From assembly GCA_040768905.1 (NCBI GenBank), contig JAXGMA010000001.1:248001-312000 (forward strand): a stretch of DNA of 64,000 bases. The letters are read 5' to 3'. Source of the DNA: SZUA-584 sp040768905 (GTDB lineage Bacteria > Bacillota > Clostridia > Christensenellales > SZUA-584). Within the stretch, counting starts at the first letter, position 1, and each line of letters begins with the position of its first letter. Made by a program: the position numbers and the translations under genes. The notes beneath the pieces are model-generated. The model was not told the DNA's origin. It was given only the letters and a program-made list of their open reading frames with translations, and searched no databases. This document shows, piece after piece, positions 1 through 7,985 of the stretch.

Positions 1-1
1 T

Positions 2-1192
2 GAAGGCCTTTTGGAGAAGGCTGCGCTGCTGGATTTTCGTCCGTTTGATTATTACAGGCTGTATCTGTACGGAGGCCTGCATAATTATTTTCACGGCATT
101 ATGCCCAAAAGTGCGGGGTATCTGAGAGAAGCGCATATATACGGTTATGGGGATGGTTTTATCATAAAATACCCAACGCCGTATACAGAAGCGCATACCC
201 CCATCATCAGCCAGCCAAAGTACAGCGAGGTGTTTGCGCAGGCGGAGCGGTGGGCCAAAGAGCTATCCGCATCGTCAGTGGCCGACATCAACAACCTGTT
301 CAGAGGCGGGGTCATTGCAGATTTTATCCGCATCAATGAGGCGCTGCACGAACGTACCATCGCGGAGATTGCCCGGCAGATCGTCTCGAGAAGCGGTGTG
401 CAGGTCGTGCTTGTGGCAGGGCCGTCCTCATCAGGCAAAACGACATTTTCCTCACGGCTTGCGGTGCATTTAAGGGCGCTTGGAAAAAAATGCAGGCCCA
501 TATCTGTCGATGACTATTACAAAGATAAAAGCAGTCAGCCAAAGGATGAAAACGGCCAGTATGATTTTGAGGCCCTTGAAGCGCTCGATATCCAGAAGCT
601 GGATGAGGATCTGCTCTTGCTGCTTTCAGGGCAGGAGGCCCAGTTGCCGCGCTATGATTTTATGTTGGGAATGCGGAAAAAAGAAACCACGCCGCTGCGT
701 ATAGACGGCGACATCCTGATCATAGAAGGCATACACGGGCTCAACGATGCGCTCACAAAAGACATCGACGGCCGGTATAAATTCAAAATTTTTATTTCCC
801 CGCTGACCACGCTCAATATTGACAGCCACAGCGTTCTGATGCCGGAGGATCTAAGGCTGCTCCGGCGCTTGGTGCGCGACAAACGCACGCGCGGATTTTC
901 GTTTGCCCAGACTATTTCAGTCTGGGACAGTGTACGGCGCGGCGAATACAAATACATCCTGCCGTATCAGGAAACCGCTGACGTGATGTTTAATTCCACA
1001 CTGCTTTATGAACCGCTCATACTCAAAAAATACGCATACAGCGATCTGCGATGGTTCACGCCCGATATGCCAAACTATCCCGAAGCCCTGGGGCTGCTCA
1101 AATTCCTGAATTATTTTTTGAGCCTCGGTGATGAAAGTGCCATACCGCAGGTAAGCATACTGCGTGAATTTATAGGGGAACAAAACGGTTGA
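2..1192 (+). CDS. Uridine kinase / phosphoribulokinase-family nucleoside kinase, 5' end outside the window
   Basis: The reading frame is open to the left edge, so this is the 3' part of a longer gene; a TTG at 11 is not a convincing start. The first 100 visible residues resemble the second additional domain of threonyl-tRNA synthetase (HGIMPKSAGY region). Then comes a P-loop GPSSSGKTTFSS near residue 140 and a PRK/Udk-type kinase fold (DDYYKD, DFMLGMR, IIEGIHGLN). In the known family a TGS domain, the synthetase-like domain and the kinase are fused in about 550 residues; they are predicted to phosphorylate uridine or another nucleoside with ATP or GTP. The kinase half is intact. The exact substrate is not readable. 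A small lipoprotein gene follows 60 bases downstream. Confidence 0.85.
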   Translation, partial: EGLLEKAALLDFRPFDYYRLYLYGGLHNYFHGIMPKSAGYLREAHIYGYGDGFIIKYPTPYTEAHTPIISQPKYSEVFAQAERWAKELSASSVADINNLFRGGVIADFIRINEALHERTIAEIARQIVSRSGVQVVLVAGPSSSGKTTFSSRLAVHLRALGKKCRPISVDDYYKDKSSQPKDENGQYDFEALEALDIQKLDEDLLLLLSGQEAQLPRYDFMLGMRKKETTPLRIDGDILIIEGIHGLNDALTKDIDGRYKFKIFISPLTTLNIDSHSVLMPEDLRLLRRLVRDKRTRGFSFAQTISVWDSVRRGEYKYILPYQETADVMFNSTLLYEPLILKKYAYSDLRWFTPDMPNYPEALGLLKFLNYFLSLGDESAIPQVSILREFIGEQNG

Positions 1193-1252
1193 ATCAAAAC
1201 TGTATAAATCTGCCCTGTCTTGACCAAAATAGTTACGCAAAGGAGGCAGATG

Positions 1253-1489
1253 ATGAGAAAACTATGGATTTTGGTTGTTGCCTTGATGCTGAGTTTGGCT
1301 TTCCTCACAGGATGCGGAGAGAACAAACCGCCTGAGGAAACCGTTGTACCGACAGTGACCACAGTGCCGACGATCACAATGGCGCCGGCCACTCCGACTC
1401 CTGACTTAACGCCGCAGGAAACCCCTTCGCCTGAACCTGTCGAAGATGAGGAGGAAGAGGAGGAACCGCCTTTAGAAAGTGAATCTTAA
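1253..1489 (+). CDS. Small lipoprotein with Pro/Thr-rich and acidic tail
   Basis: This is a 78-residue protein with a lipoprotein signal peptide (MRKLWILVV..., lipobox LTGC), so it should be lipidated on Cys and anchored outside the membrane. The rest is a low-complexity stretch of Thr-Val-Pro repeats ending in a run of Glu. AGGAGG at 1241-1246 lies 6 bases before the ATG at 1253 and 3 before an adjacent ATG at 1250; I chose 1253 for better spacing. No domain is recognisable. It resembles a bare lipoprotein linker, and a similar Pro/Glu-rich spacer occurs in the lipoprotein at 24483-25136. A terminator follows, so it ends a transcription unit. Confidence 0.7.
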   Translation: MRKLWILVVALMLSLAFLTGCGENKPPEETVVPTVTTVPTITMAPATPTPDLTPQETPSPEPVEDEEEEEEPPLESES

Positions 1490-1518
1490 AGCGGCAGCGA
1501 GAGACCTTATGCCATGAA

Positions 1519-1550
1519 AAAGATGTTCTTAAAAGCAGGGCATCTTTTTT
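1519..1550 (+). terminator. Intrinsic terminator after the lipoprotein gene
   Basis: An 11-bp stem (AAAGATGTTCT with AGGGCATCTTT, two G-U pairs) with a 7-base loop leads directly into a run of T. Confidence 0.8.
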
Positions 1551-1661
1551 ATCCCCTATTATGATCCGAAAAAGAGAAGGGTTGGCGCTGCCCCATCATT
1601 GGCCGGCAGTGCGCACAGCGCGCTCAGTACATAAAAAATGCGTGTGGCAGCACATTTTTTC

Positions 1662-1691
1662 TTGCCAGAGCGCTTTTGATTATGTTATAAT
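1662..1691 (+). promoter_or_regulatory. Sigma-A promoter of rplS
   Basis: TTGCCA (1662-1667) and TATAAT (1686-1691) are separated by 18 bases, upstream of rplS and downstream of a terminator. The predicted start near 1698 leaves an untranslated leader of about 85 bases. Confidence 0.75.
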
Positions 1692-1784
1692 CCTTTGGTT
1701 GATTTAGGGCGGTCCGCTTTCCGCAAAGCGCAGCAAGCGCTGTAAAGACGGTTATGAACGCCTGTATTGGGAGGAGGAATCAGC
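1692..1784 (+). promoter_or_regulatory. rplS leader with two mutually exclusive hairpins
   Basis: The leader holds the hairpin CGCTTT-CCGC-AAAGCG (1715-1730) and the hairpin AGCGC-AGCAA-GCGCT (1727-1741). They share bases 1727-1730 and so cannot form together. L19 leader autoregulatory elements are known in Firmicutes; whether this one belongs to that family needs a covariance-model search. Confidence 0.35.
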
Positions 1785-2132
1785 ATGAGCCAGATCATCA
1801 AGGCTATTGAGCAGGAACATATGAGAAATGACCTGCCCGAGCTTAAAATCGGCGATCTCGTCAAGGTGTTTGTTAAGGTCATAGAAGGTACAAGAGAACG
1901 CCTTCAGGGCTTTGAGGGGTACATCATCGCGCGCAAAGGCGGCGGCCTTAAAGAGACGATCACCGTGCGCCGCGTGTCGTTCGGCATCGGTATAGAACGG
2001 ACTTTTCCGATCCATTCGCCAAAGATCGCGAGCATCGAAAAAGTGCGCAGCAGCAAGGTGCGGCGCGCCAAGCTTTTCTACCTGCGCGACAGAGCGGGCA
2101 AGGCGGCCAAACTCAAGGGAAAAAGATACTAA
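1785..2132 (+). CDS. rplS: 50S ribosomal protein L19 (bL19)
   Basis: This 115-residue protein matches bL19 along its whole length, including KIGDLVKVFVKVIEG and the block RVSFGIGIERTFPIHSP. bL19 sits at the interface of the two ribosomal subunits. The start is the ATG at 1785, preceded by GGAGGAGG; an upstream in-frame TTG at 1767 would place the Shine-Dalgarno inside the gene. It has its own promoter and leader and is closed by a terminator, so it is probably monocistronic. In many Firmicutes rplS is followed by rbgA and rnhB, as here. Confidence 0.97.
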   Translation: MSQIIKAIEQEHMRNDLPELKIGDLVKVFVKVIEGTRERLQGFEGYIIARKGGGLKETITVRRVSFGIGIERTFPIHSPKIASIEKVRSSKVRRAKLFYLRDRAGKAAKLKGKRY

Positions 2133-2137
2133 AAGAG

Positions 2138-2163
2138 GAAGCCATTGCGGCTTCTTTTCTTTT
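2138..2163 (+). terminator. Intrinsic terminator after rplS
   Basis: GAAGCC-ATTGC-GGCTTC is followed by TTTTCTTTTT. Confidence 0.8.
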
Positions 2164-2207
2164 TATCACAGCAGCGGAGCGTAAGTTCCCCAAAACCGGA
2201 GGGGTTT

Positions 2208-3056
2208 ATGGATATTCAATGGTATCCCGGTCACATGGCCAAAACACGGCGGCAGATCGCGGAAAAGCTCAAGCTCATCAGCATTGCCGTGATCGCGGTG
2301 GATGCGCGCGCGCCGCAAAGCACGATGAGCCCGGATCTGTTAGAACTGCTTGCGGGAAAAACATGCGTCATACTGCTCAATAAAAGCGATCTTGCGGATG
2401 AAGCGCAGACAAAAATATGGGAGGCGTATTACCGCCGTACATACGGGCATGCACTCAGCTTCAGCGCAACCAAAGACAGCTCAAAAAAGCTGTTCTCCTT
2501 ATTAAACGCTGCTGCGGCGCCCATCAAAAAACGTTTTACGGAGAAAGGCATGCGCAAAACCATACGCGTGCTTGTCGCGGGCGTACCCAACGTGGGCAAA
2601 TCCGCCATTATCAACCGGCTCAAAGGCAGGAAGAGCGCAAAAGAGGGCGACAAGCCCGGCGTCACGCGCGGATTGCAGTGGGTGCGCTTGTCGGACGACC
2701 TTGAGCTGCTCGATTCTCCCGGCTTGCTCTGGCCAAAGATCGAGTCGCAGGATGCAGCGGCAAAGATAGCTGTTTTGGGAAGCTTAAAGCACGAGGTGCT
2801 CGACCAGACAGCACTCTCACTCTCACTGATAGGCATGCTGCGCACTGCGGCGCCGGGCGCGATTAGGGCCCGCTATGGTGTCGATACGGGCCAAGAAAAC
2901 CATACAGTGCTTGAGGAGATCTGTAAGAAAAGAGGTTTTTTACAAAAACAGGGCGAAATAGATACAGAGCGCGGCGCGAAAACGCTGCTTGATGAATTCA
3001 AAGGGGGGCGGCTCGGGCGTATCACGCTCGAACGCTGCGGCGAGCATGAAGCATGA
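2208..3056 (+). CDS. rbgA: Ribosome biogenesis GTPase RbgA (YlqF)
   Basis: This 282-residue protein is a circularly permuted GTPase that acts late in 50S subunit maturation. The G motifs appear in permuted order: G4 NKSD near residue 62, then G1 GVPNVGKSA near 125, then DSPG. The N-terminal IQWYPGHMAK is the family signature. The start is ATG 2208 with GGAGG 5 bases upstream; an earlier in-frame TTG at 2145 lies within the rplS terminator. Length equals the family norm. It overlaps rnhB by 11 bases, so the two are translationally coupled. Confidence 0.95.
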   Translation: MDIQWYPGHMAKTRRQIAEKLKLISIAVIAVDARAPQSTMSPDLLELLAGKTCVILLNKSDLADEAQTKIWEAYYRRTYGHALSFSATKDSSKKLFSLLNAAAAPIKKRFTEKGMRKTIRVLVAGVPNVGKSAIINRLKGRKSAKEGDKPGVTRGLQWVRLSDDLELLDSPGLLWPKIESQDAAAKIAVLGSLKHEVLDQTALSLSLIGMLRTAAPGAIRARYGVDTGQENHTVLEEICKKRGFLQKQGEIDTERGAKTLLDEFKGGRLGRITLERCGEHEA

Positions 3057-3669
3057 GGAAAAAGAACGGCTGCTTGCCATGTGCCGCTATGAGCAGCCGT
3101 ATTGGGAAAGAGGGCTGTTGGTGGCTGGTATCGACGAAGCCGGCCGGGGGCCGCTTGCCGGGCCTTGTGTGGCGGCTGCCGTGATTTTGCCGCCCGGCTG
3201 CCTGATAGCCGGTATCAATGATTCTAAAAAAATTTCCGAAGTGCGGCGCGAGTCACTTTTCGAACAGATCAAGGCGCAGGCAGTCTGTTATGCTGTCGGC
3301 ATCGCAGATAACCAGCTTATTGACCAGATCAACATATTAAAGGCGGCGCAGCGCGCATTTGCGCAGGCGCTTGACGATCTGTCCCAAAGGCCGGCGTTTG
3401 TGTTTTCCGACCGCATCGGCGGTATTGATACCGGATTGCCCTATGAGGAGATCACAGGAGGAGACAGACTGTGTTACAGCGTTGCGGCAGCGTCCATTGT
3501 TGCCAAAGTCACGCGGGACCGCATGATGCGCGAATTTGACGCGTTGTACCAGGGCTACGGTTTTGCGAAACACAAAGGCTACGGCACGCGCCAGCACATG
3601 CAAGCCATCGCTGCCAAAGGCGTCTGTTCGATCCACCGCACGACGTTTATAAAGCGCCTGTCGGGATGA
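3046..3669 (+). CDS. rnhB: Ribonuclease HII
   Basis: This 207-residue enzyme removes ribonucleotides from DNA and RNA primers from RNA-DNA hybrids. The signature GIDEAGRGPLAGP carries the first acidic metal ligands. SDRIGG and AAASIVAKVTRD supply the remaining ones, and the basic FAKHKGYGT block follows. ATG 3046 lies inside the end of rbgA; ATG 3079 is an alternative. It is followed by yraN with an ATGA overlap. Confidence 0.95.
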   Translation: MKHEEKERLLAMCRYEQPYWERGLLVAGIDEAGRGPLAGPCVAAAVILPPGCLIAGINDSKKISEVRRESLFEQIKAQAVCYAVGIADNQLIDQINILKAAQRAFAQALDDLSQRPAFVFSDRIGGIDTGLPYEEITGGDRLCYSVAAASIVAKVTRDRMMREFDALYQGYGFAKHKGYGTRQHMQAIAAKGVCSIHRTTFIKRLSG

Positions 3670-4019
3670 ACATGAGAAAAAAGGGAGACCGCGGCGAAGC
3701 GCAGGCGGCGGCCTACCTTGAAAAAGCAGGCTGCACCATACTTGCGAAGAACCACTGTATCCGAGGCGGGGAAGTAGATATCATATTTTCTCAAGATGGT
3801 GTCAATGTGTTCTGCGAGGTCAAGCTGCGCACGCAGCAGCTTTTCGGCACGGGCGCGGAGGCGGTCAACACCATCAAGCAAAGGCACATCTGTAAGGCTG
3901 CGCTTGACTGGGCATGTAAAAACGAATGCGCCGACAGCCTCATGCGGTTTGATGTGATTGAGATAAACGGAGGGCAAATCAGGCATATTAAAAACGCGTT
4001 TGAGTATTTGGAAGAATAA
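3666..4019 (+). CDS. yraN: YraN family (UPF0102) nuclease-fold protein
   Basis: This 117-residue protein has a restriction-endonuclease-like fold. The motif GGEVDIIF, followed by VFCEVKLR, gives the acidic residues and the E-x-K core. Family function is not settled; a role in DNA or RNA processing is usually inferred from position beside rnhB and dprA. ATGA overlap with rnhB. An alternative start is ATG 3672. Confidence 0.85.
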   Translation: MNMRKKGDRGEAQAAAYLEKAGCTILAKNHCIRGGEVDIIFSQDGVNVFCEVKLRTQQLFGTGAEAVNTIKQRHICKAALDWACKNECADSLMRFDVIEINGGQIRHIKNAFEYLEE

Positions 4020-4061
4020 AAAGGGAGAGCCTCACAAAATGCATTAAGCATGCAAAAAAAG

Positions 4062-4089
4062 TTGATGTCAGCCATTTTTTTGATATAAT
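4062..4089 (+). promoter_or_regulatory. Sigma-A promoter of the glycosylation cassette
   Basis: TTGATG (4062-4067), 16-base spacer, TATAAT (4084-4089). It probably drives the GT-C gene, PMT gene, gtrA-like gene, comM and dprA, which are tightly spaced. Confidence 0.65.
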
Positions 4090-4156
4090 AGGGAACGAGA
4101 ACGGCAGGCAAACAGCCTATACTGTTTGAGCCTTTAAGGAGCGACGCAGGAGTTTC

Positions 4157-5611
4157 ATGCGCAGATTTATTTTTTTTGTCATTCCGGCTCTTATACTCAT
4201 TTTGCTGCCTGTGCAAAACGCTATGGCACAGGAGGCTTTTCGGCCGTCATATGCGACAGGGCCCCAAACAATGTTTGCGACGGTCCTGACGGTTGTTGTT
4301 GCTGCGCTTTTTGTTGTGGTTTGTGTGCTGCTCATCATCCGCAAGGGGCGCTTCGAGGAAAGCGGGCGCATCTGGCATGTGTTTTTGCTGGTCATTCTTC
4401 TTGCTTTGGCGCTGCGTATCATGGCCGCGCTTGTCTACAAAGGCTTTGAGACAGATATCGCGTGTTTCAAGGGATGGGCGATCGGTGTGCATGAACAAGG
4501 ATTAGCGGATTTCTACACATCCGGGCTGTTTGCGGATTATCCGCCGGGCTATATGTATGTGCTTGGGCTGCTTGGCTGGCTGCGTGAGGTTTTTTCGATA
4601 GAGCCAGCCGGGACACTGTTCACACTGATCATCAAGCTGCCTTCTATTGCCGCCGAAGTATTGACAGCTCTGGTTGTCTATAGGGCCGCATCCCGGGAAA
4701 TCGGTAAAATGTTCGGCCTGCTCTGCGCGTCATTTTTACTTTTCAATCCTGCGCTTTTCTTTAACAGCAGCGTCTGGGGGCAGATCGATAATTTCTTCAT
4801 ATTGTTTGCCGTGCTCACTTTGTATTATCTTAGAAAAGACAACCCGTATCTTGGCGCGCTGTTTTTTGCTGCCGCGCTGCTCATCAAACCGCAGGCAATC
4901 ATGCTTGCGCCTGTAATCGGGCTGTGCTACTTATATCCGATATTCAAAAAAGCAAACTTTTGGCGCGGGGCAGCCGGGATTTTTGGAGGCGCGGCCATTG
5001 CGGCTGCGGTTTTTACAGCGGGCGTGCTGCCCTTTATGAAAGAAAAAACATTTGCCTATACAGCAGGCTGGATATACGAGCATTACAGAGGCGTTATTGA
5101 ATCGTATCAGTTTGCATCGGTCAATGCCTTTAATCTTTTTGCACTCACAGGCGGAAACTGGGTGCAAAGCGATCAACCTTTATGGCTGCTCACCTATCAG
5201 ACCTGGGGCTATATATTTATCGGGCTTAGCTGCGCAGCAGTCATCATACTGCAGTGGCGCGCGCGCGCGCGCAGGCGCACGTTTGATCTGGCGGCCTTCT
5301 TGGTGGTGTCAGTATTCATGCTCGCACACTCCATGCATGAACGATATATACTGCCTGCATGTGTTTTTTTGCTTTTTGCGTATGTGTATACGAGAGACAG
5401 TACCACCTTGCTGTATGGAGCCGCTTTTTCCGTGACGGCGCTTTTCAACCAAATGGTCGTGCTCTATGCGGACAGCATGCTTGCCCCGCTTATGCCCACG
5501 CTTGCGATCGCCGCAGCCAACGTGGCGCTGTATCTTGGTTTTGCGGTGCATATGGCAAAGCGGCTTTTCAGCGGCGCCGTGGTCATAAAAGCGCCTGCGA
5601 TGGACGGTTGA
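4157..5611 (+). CDS. Multi-pass GT-C fold glycosyltransferase
   Basis: This 484-residue integral membrane protein starts with a cleavable-looking signal segment ending near AMAQE, then about ten hydrophobic segments. The motifs SGLFADYPPGYMY near residue 127 and SSVWGQIDN near 205 resemble GT-C enzymes that use polyprenyl-phosphate sugars, such as bacterial ALG6/8-like and mannosyltransferase proteins. It probably transfers a sugar on the outer face of the membrane. It is followed 4 bases later by a PMT-family gene and then a GtrA-like gene. A (GC)8 tract at 5257-5272 encodes an Arg-Ala repeat. Donor and acceptor are not known. Confidence 0.7.
   Translation: MRRFIFFVIPALILILLPVQNAMAQEAFRPSYATGPQTMFATVLTVVVAALFVVVCVLLIIRKGRFEESGRIWHVFLLVILLALALRIMAALVYKGFETDIACFKGWAIGVHEQGLADFYTSGLFADYPPGYMYVLGLLGWLREVFSIEPAGTLFTLIIKLPSIAAEVLTALVVYRAASREIGKMFGLLCASFLLFNPALFFNSSVWGQIDNFFILFAVLTLYYLRKDNPYLGALFFAAALLIKPQAIMLAPVIGLCYLYPIFKKANFWRGAAGIFGGAAIAAAVFTAGVLPFMKEKTFAYTAGWIYEHYRGVIESYQFASVNAFNLFALTGGNWVQSDQPLWLLTYQTWGYIFIGLSCAAVIILQWRARARRRTFDLAAFLVVSVFMLAHSMHERYILPACVFLLFAYVYTRDSTTLLYGAAFSVTALFNQMVVLYADSMLAPLMPTLAIAAANVALYLGFAVHMAKRLFSGAVVIKAPAMDG
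5257..5272 (+). repeat. (GC)8 dinucleotide tract inside the GT-C gene
   Basis: Sixteen bases of alternating GC within the coding sequence, between transmembrane segments, encode a short Arg-Ala-rich loop. Slippage by one unit would cause a frameshift. Confidence 0.8.
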
Positions 5612-5615
5612 GCCG

Positions 5616-7523
5616 ATGGAAATTCTGATCAGCGATAAAAGAATCGACTGGGAAAAGCATGCGCGCCGGCGGCTTTTCGACAAGCATGAAAACTTAAGGT
5701 TTTCCTGGATTGATTTTGTTGTGATGATGGCCGTCACTCTATTATATGCGGCTGTTGCTTTTTTAAATCTAGGGTCTGCCCAGATACCGGAAACTTTCTA
5801 TACGCTTGACGGCGACGAGATCATTGTTGAATTTGAAAACACTGCGGACATCCGCTCGATACGATATTTTTCTTCTCTTGGGAAAGGCGCTTTTTCTTTT
5901 AATTATTCGGAAGACGGCGAAGGATACACGCAGCTTCAAAAACAGGTGTACGAAACGGATGAAGACGGTGAGCCGCTTGTGTTTTTCGAACCGGTGACCA
6001 TCGACCATGAGGCAAACAGCATGTATGCCTGGCAGCTTCTTGACGTGGATTTTGCCGCAAGATTTGTATCCATCCGTGTGGAAAAGCCGGGTCTTATGAT
6101 GCTTGAGATGGGGTTTTGCGATGCACAGGGCTATCCGGTGCCCATCGCCTCTGTCAGAAACACCAACCCGGATGCGCCGCGGGGCAATGCGTCGGCAAAT
6201 ATGTTTGACGAGCAGCACTTCGTGCCGCAGCAAACGTATTATATGGATCAAATGTATTTCGATGAAATCTACCATGCGCGCACGGCCTATGAGCATATCA
6301 GCCGCCTTGCGCCTTACGAGATCACGCACCCGCCACTCGGCAAGATCATTATAGGTATCGGTATCCGCATTTTCGGCATGAACCCGTTCGGCTGGCGGGT
6401 GATGGGTGCGCTCACGGGCGTGCTGATGCTGCCGCTTATCTATGTGTTTGCACACAGGCTGTTTAAGAAAACTCTTTTTGCATTTATTCCGACCGCGCTT
6501 TTCGCGCTTGATTTCATGCACTATACGCAAACGCGCATTGCGACGATAGACAGCTACAGCGTGTTTTTCATCATGCTGATGTATTTGTTTATGTACCTTT
6601 ATACCGAAACCAATTACAACCGGCAGCCGATTGGCAGATCGCTGCTGCCTCTTGCGATGTGCGGCGTCTCATTCGGGCTCGGCGCTGCCACAAAATGGCT
6701 ATGCCTGTATGCAGGGGCAGGGCTCGCGCTGCTGTTTTTCATACAGATGGCCAAGCGTTACCGCGAATATGCTTACGCGCGCGAGGCGGTTTTAACGGAA
6801 AAGGAGCCTGAGCGCCGCGCGTTCCTTGAAAGCATTACAAAAAGCTATGTACAAAACACATTTGTCACGCTTCTTTGGTGTGTGCTGTTTTTTATCATTG
6901 TGCCCCTCATCATTTATCTGCTTTCGTACATTCCGTATACGCTTGTTGCTGAAAGCCCTTATGATTTTTCGGGAATACTGCAGAACCAGGAATATATGTT
7001 TGAGTACCACAGCAACCTAAAGACAGCCTCGCCCCACCCTTTTGCATCCGAGTGGTACACCTGGCCGTTTAATTACAGGCCCGTGTTTTTCTATCAGGGG
7101 CAGGGTTATCCGCCGCATCTGATGTCGTCCATGTCCACAATGGGCAATCCGGCTGTTTGGTGGGGCGCCTTTTGCACAGTGATCGCGCTCATCGTTTTAC
7201 GTTTGCGCAAAGGACGGCTTGGGCGGCGCACGTTCTTTGTTTCCGTGGCGGCGCTCTCCCAGTTCCTGCCGTGGGTATTGATACCGCGTGAGACGTACAT
7301 CTATCATTATTTCGCGACGGTGCCGTTTTTGATACTGTTGATGGGCGTGCTGGCCAAATACCTGATCGAGCGCACAAGGCACGGAAAAAAAGCGGTGTTT
7401 ATTTTCCTTGGTGTGTGCTTGTTGCTGTTTGTGATGTTTTATCCTGTCACGACGGGAACAGTCACTTCAAGGGCATATTCGGATCATTTCCTGCGCTGGC
7501 TTCAAAGCTGGCCGTTCTACTAA
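5616..7523 (+). CDS. PMT-family (GT39) protein O-mannosyltransferase-like enzyme
   Basis: This 635-residue polytopic membrane protein carries the PMT hallmarks. These are the catalytic acidic pair at residues 216-217 (YFDEIYHARTAYEH), THPPLGK, and RIATIDSY on later loops. The family transfers mannose from polyprenyl-phosphate-mannose to Ser/Thr of secreted proteins. Unusually, about 130 residues between the first membrane segment and the DE loop look like an extracytoplasmic beta-rich domain. It sits between the GT-C gene and a GtrA-like gene and is likely part of the same pathway. Sugar specificity is inferred from family only. Confidence 0.85.
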   Translation: MEILISDKRIDWEKHARRRLFDKHENLRFSWIDFVVMMAVTLLYAAVAFLNLGSAQIPETFYTLDGDEIIVEFENTADIRSIRYFSSLGKGAFSFNYSEDGEGYTQLQKQVYETDEDGEPLVFFEPVTIDHEANSMYAWQLLDVDFAARFVSIRVEKPGLMMLEMGFCDAQGYPVPIASVRNTNPDAPRGNASANMFDEQHFVPQQTYYMDQMYFDEIYHARTAYEHISRLAPYEITHPPLGKIIIGIGIRIFGMNPFGWRVMGALTGVLMLPLIYVFAHRLFKKTLFAFIPTALFALDFMHYTQTRIATIDSYSVFFIMLMYLFMYLYTETNYNRQPIGRSLLPLAMCGVSFGLGAATKWLCLYAGAGLALLFFIQMAKRYREYAYAREAVLTEKEPERRAFLESITKSYVQNTFVTLLWCVLFFIIVPLIIYLLSYIPYTLVAESPYDFSGILQNQEYMFEYHSNLKTASPHPFASEWYTWPFNYRPVFFYQGQGYPPHLMSSMSTMGNPAVWWGAFCTVIALIVLRLRKGRLGRRTFFVSVAALSQFLPWVLIPRETYIYHYFATVPFLILLMGVLAKYLIERTRHGKKAVFIFLGVCLLLFVMFYPVTTGTVTSRAYSDHFLRWLQSWPFY

Positions 7524-7535
7524 AGGAGGGCGCAG

Positions 7536-7973
7536 TTGTTAGGAAAGCTGTATCAAAAATACAAAAACGGTCTTTTGCATTTTGTTAAATTTCTCACAGT
7601 CGGCGCTATTAATTTCTTTTTGGATTTCGGCATACTGACGCTGCTTAATCAGGGATTCGGATGGCCGCTCGTGCCGTCAAATGTCATTTCGTATTCGTGC
7701 GGAGTGGTCAACAGCTTTTTCCTCAACCGTTTCTGGACATTCAAGCAAAAGCGCAGGTTCATTTCCCGCTATTTTCTCATTTTTGTATTCGTGAACCTGA
7801 TTTCTCTCGGCGTCAATACGCTTGCGGTCTATATACTCGGCGGCCTTTACGGACTGCCCAACATCTTTGCGAAGCTGCTTGCCTCAGTCTTTTCGTTTAC
7901 CGTCAATTTTGCGGGCAACAAGCTGCTTGTCTTCAATCAGCCAGGGCCCCTGCAGGATAAAAAAAAGAATTAA
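7536..7973 (+). CDS. GtrA-like family membrane protein
   Basis: This 145-residue protein has four predicted membrane helices, and the motif FLTVGAINFFLDFGIL is typical of GtrA proteins. The family is proposed to flip polyprenyl-phosphate sugars across the membrane, which fits its place after two polyprenyl-sugar-dependent transferases. The start is TTG 7536, with AAAGGAGGG 5 bases upstream. comM begins 12 bases after its stop, so the cassette is co-transcribed with competence genes. Confidence 0.85.
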   Translation: MLGKLYQKYKNGLLHFVKFLTVGAINFFLDFGILTLLNQGFGWPLVPSNVISYSCGVVNSFFLNRFWTFKQKRRFISRYFLIFVFVNLISLGVNTLAVYILGGLYGLPNIFAKLLASVFSFTVNFAGNKLLVFNQPGPLQDKKKN

Positions 7974-7985
7974 GAGAGGCCAAAA

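Noticed and set aside
5769..6530. 253-codon antisense frame over the PMT gene
   Set aside because: Very basic, His/Arg-rich translation typical of a reverse-strand shadow.
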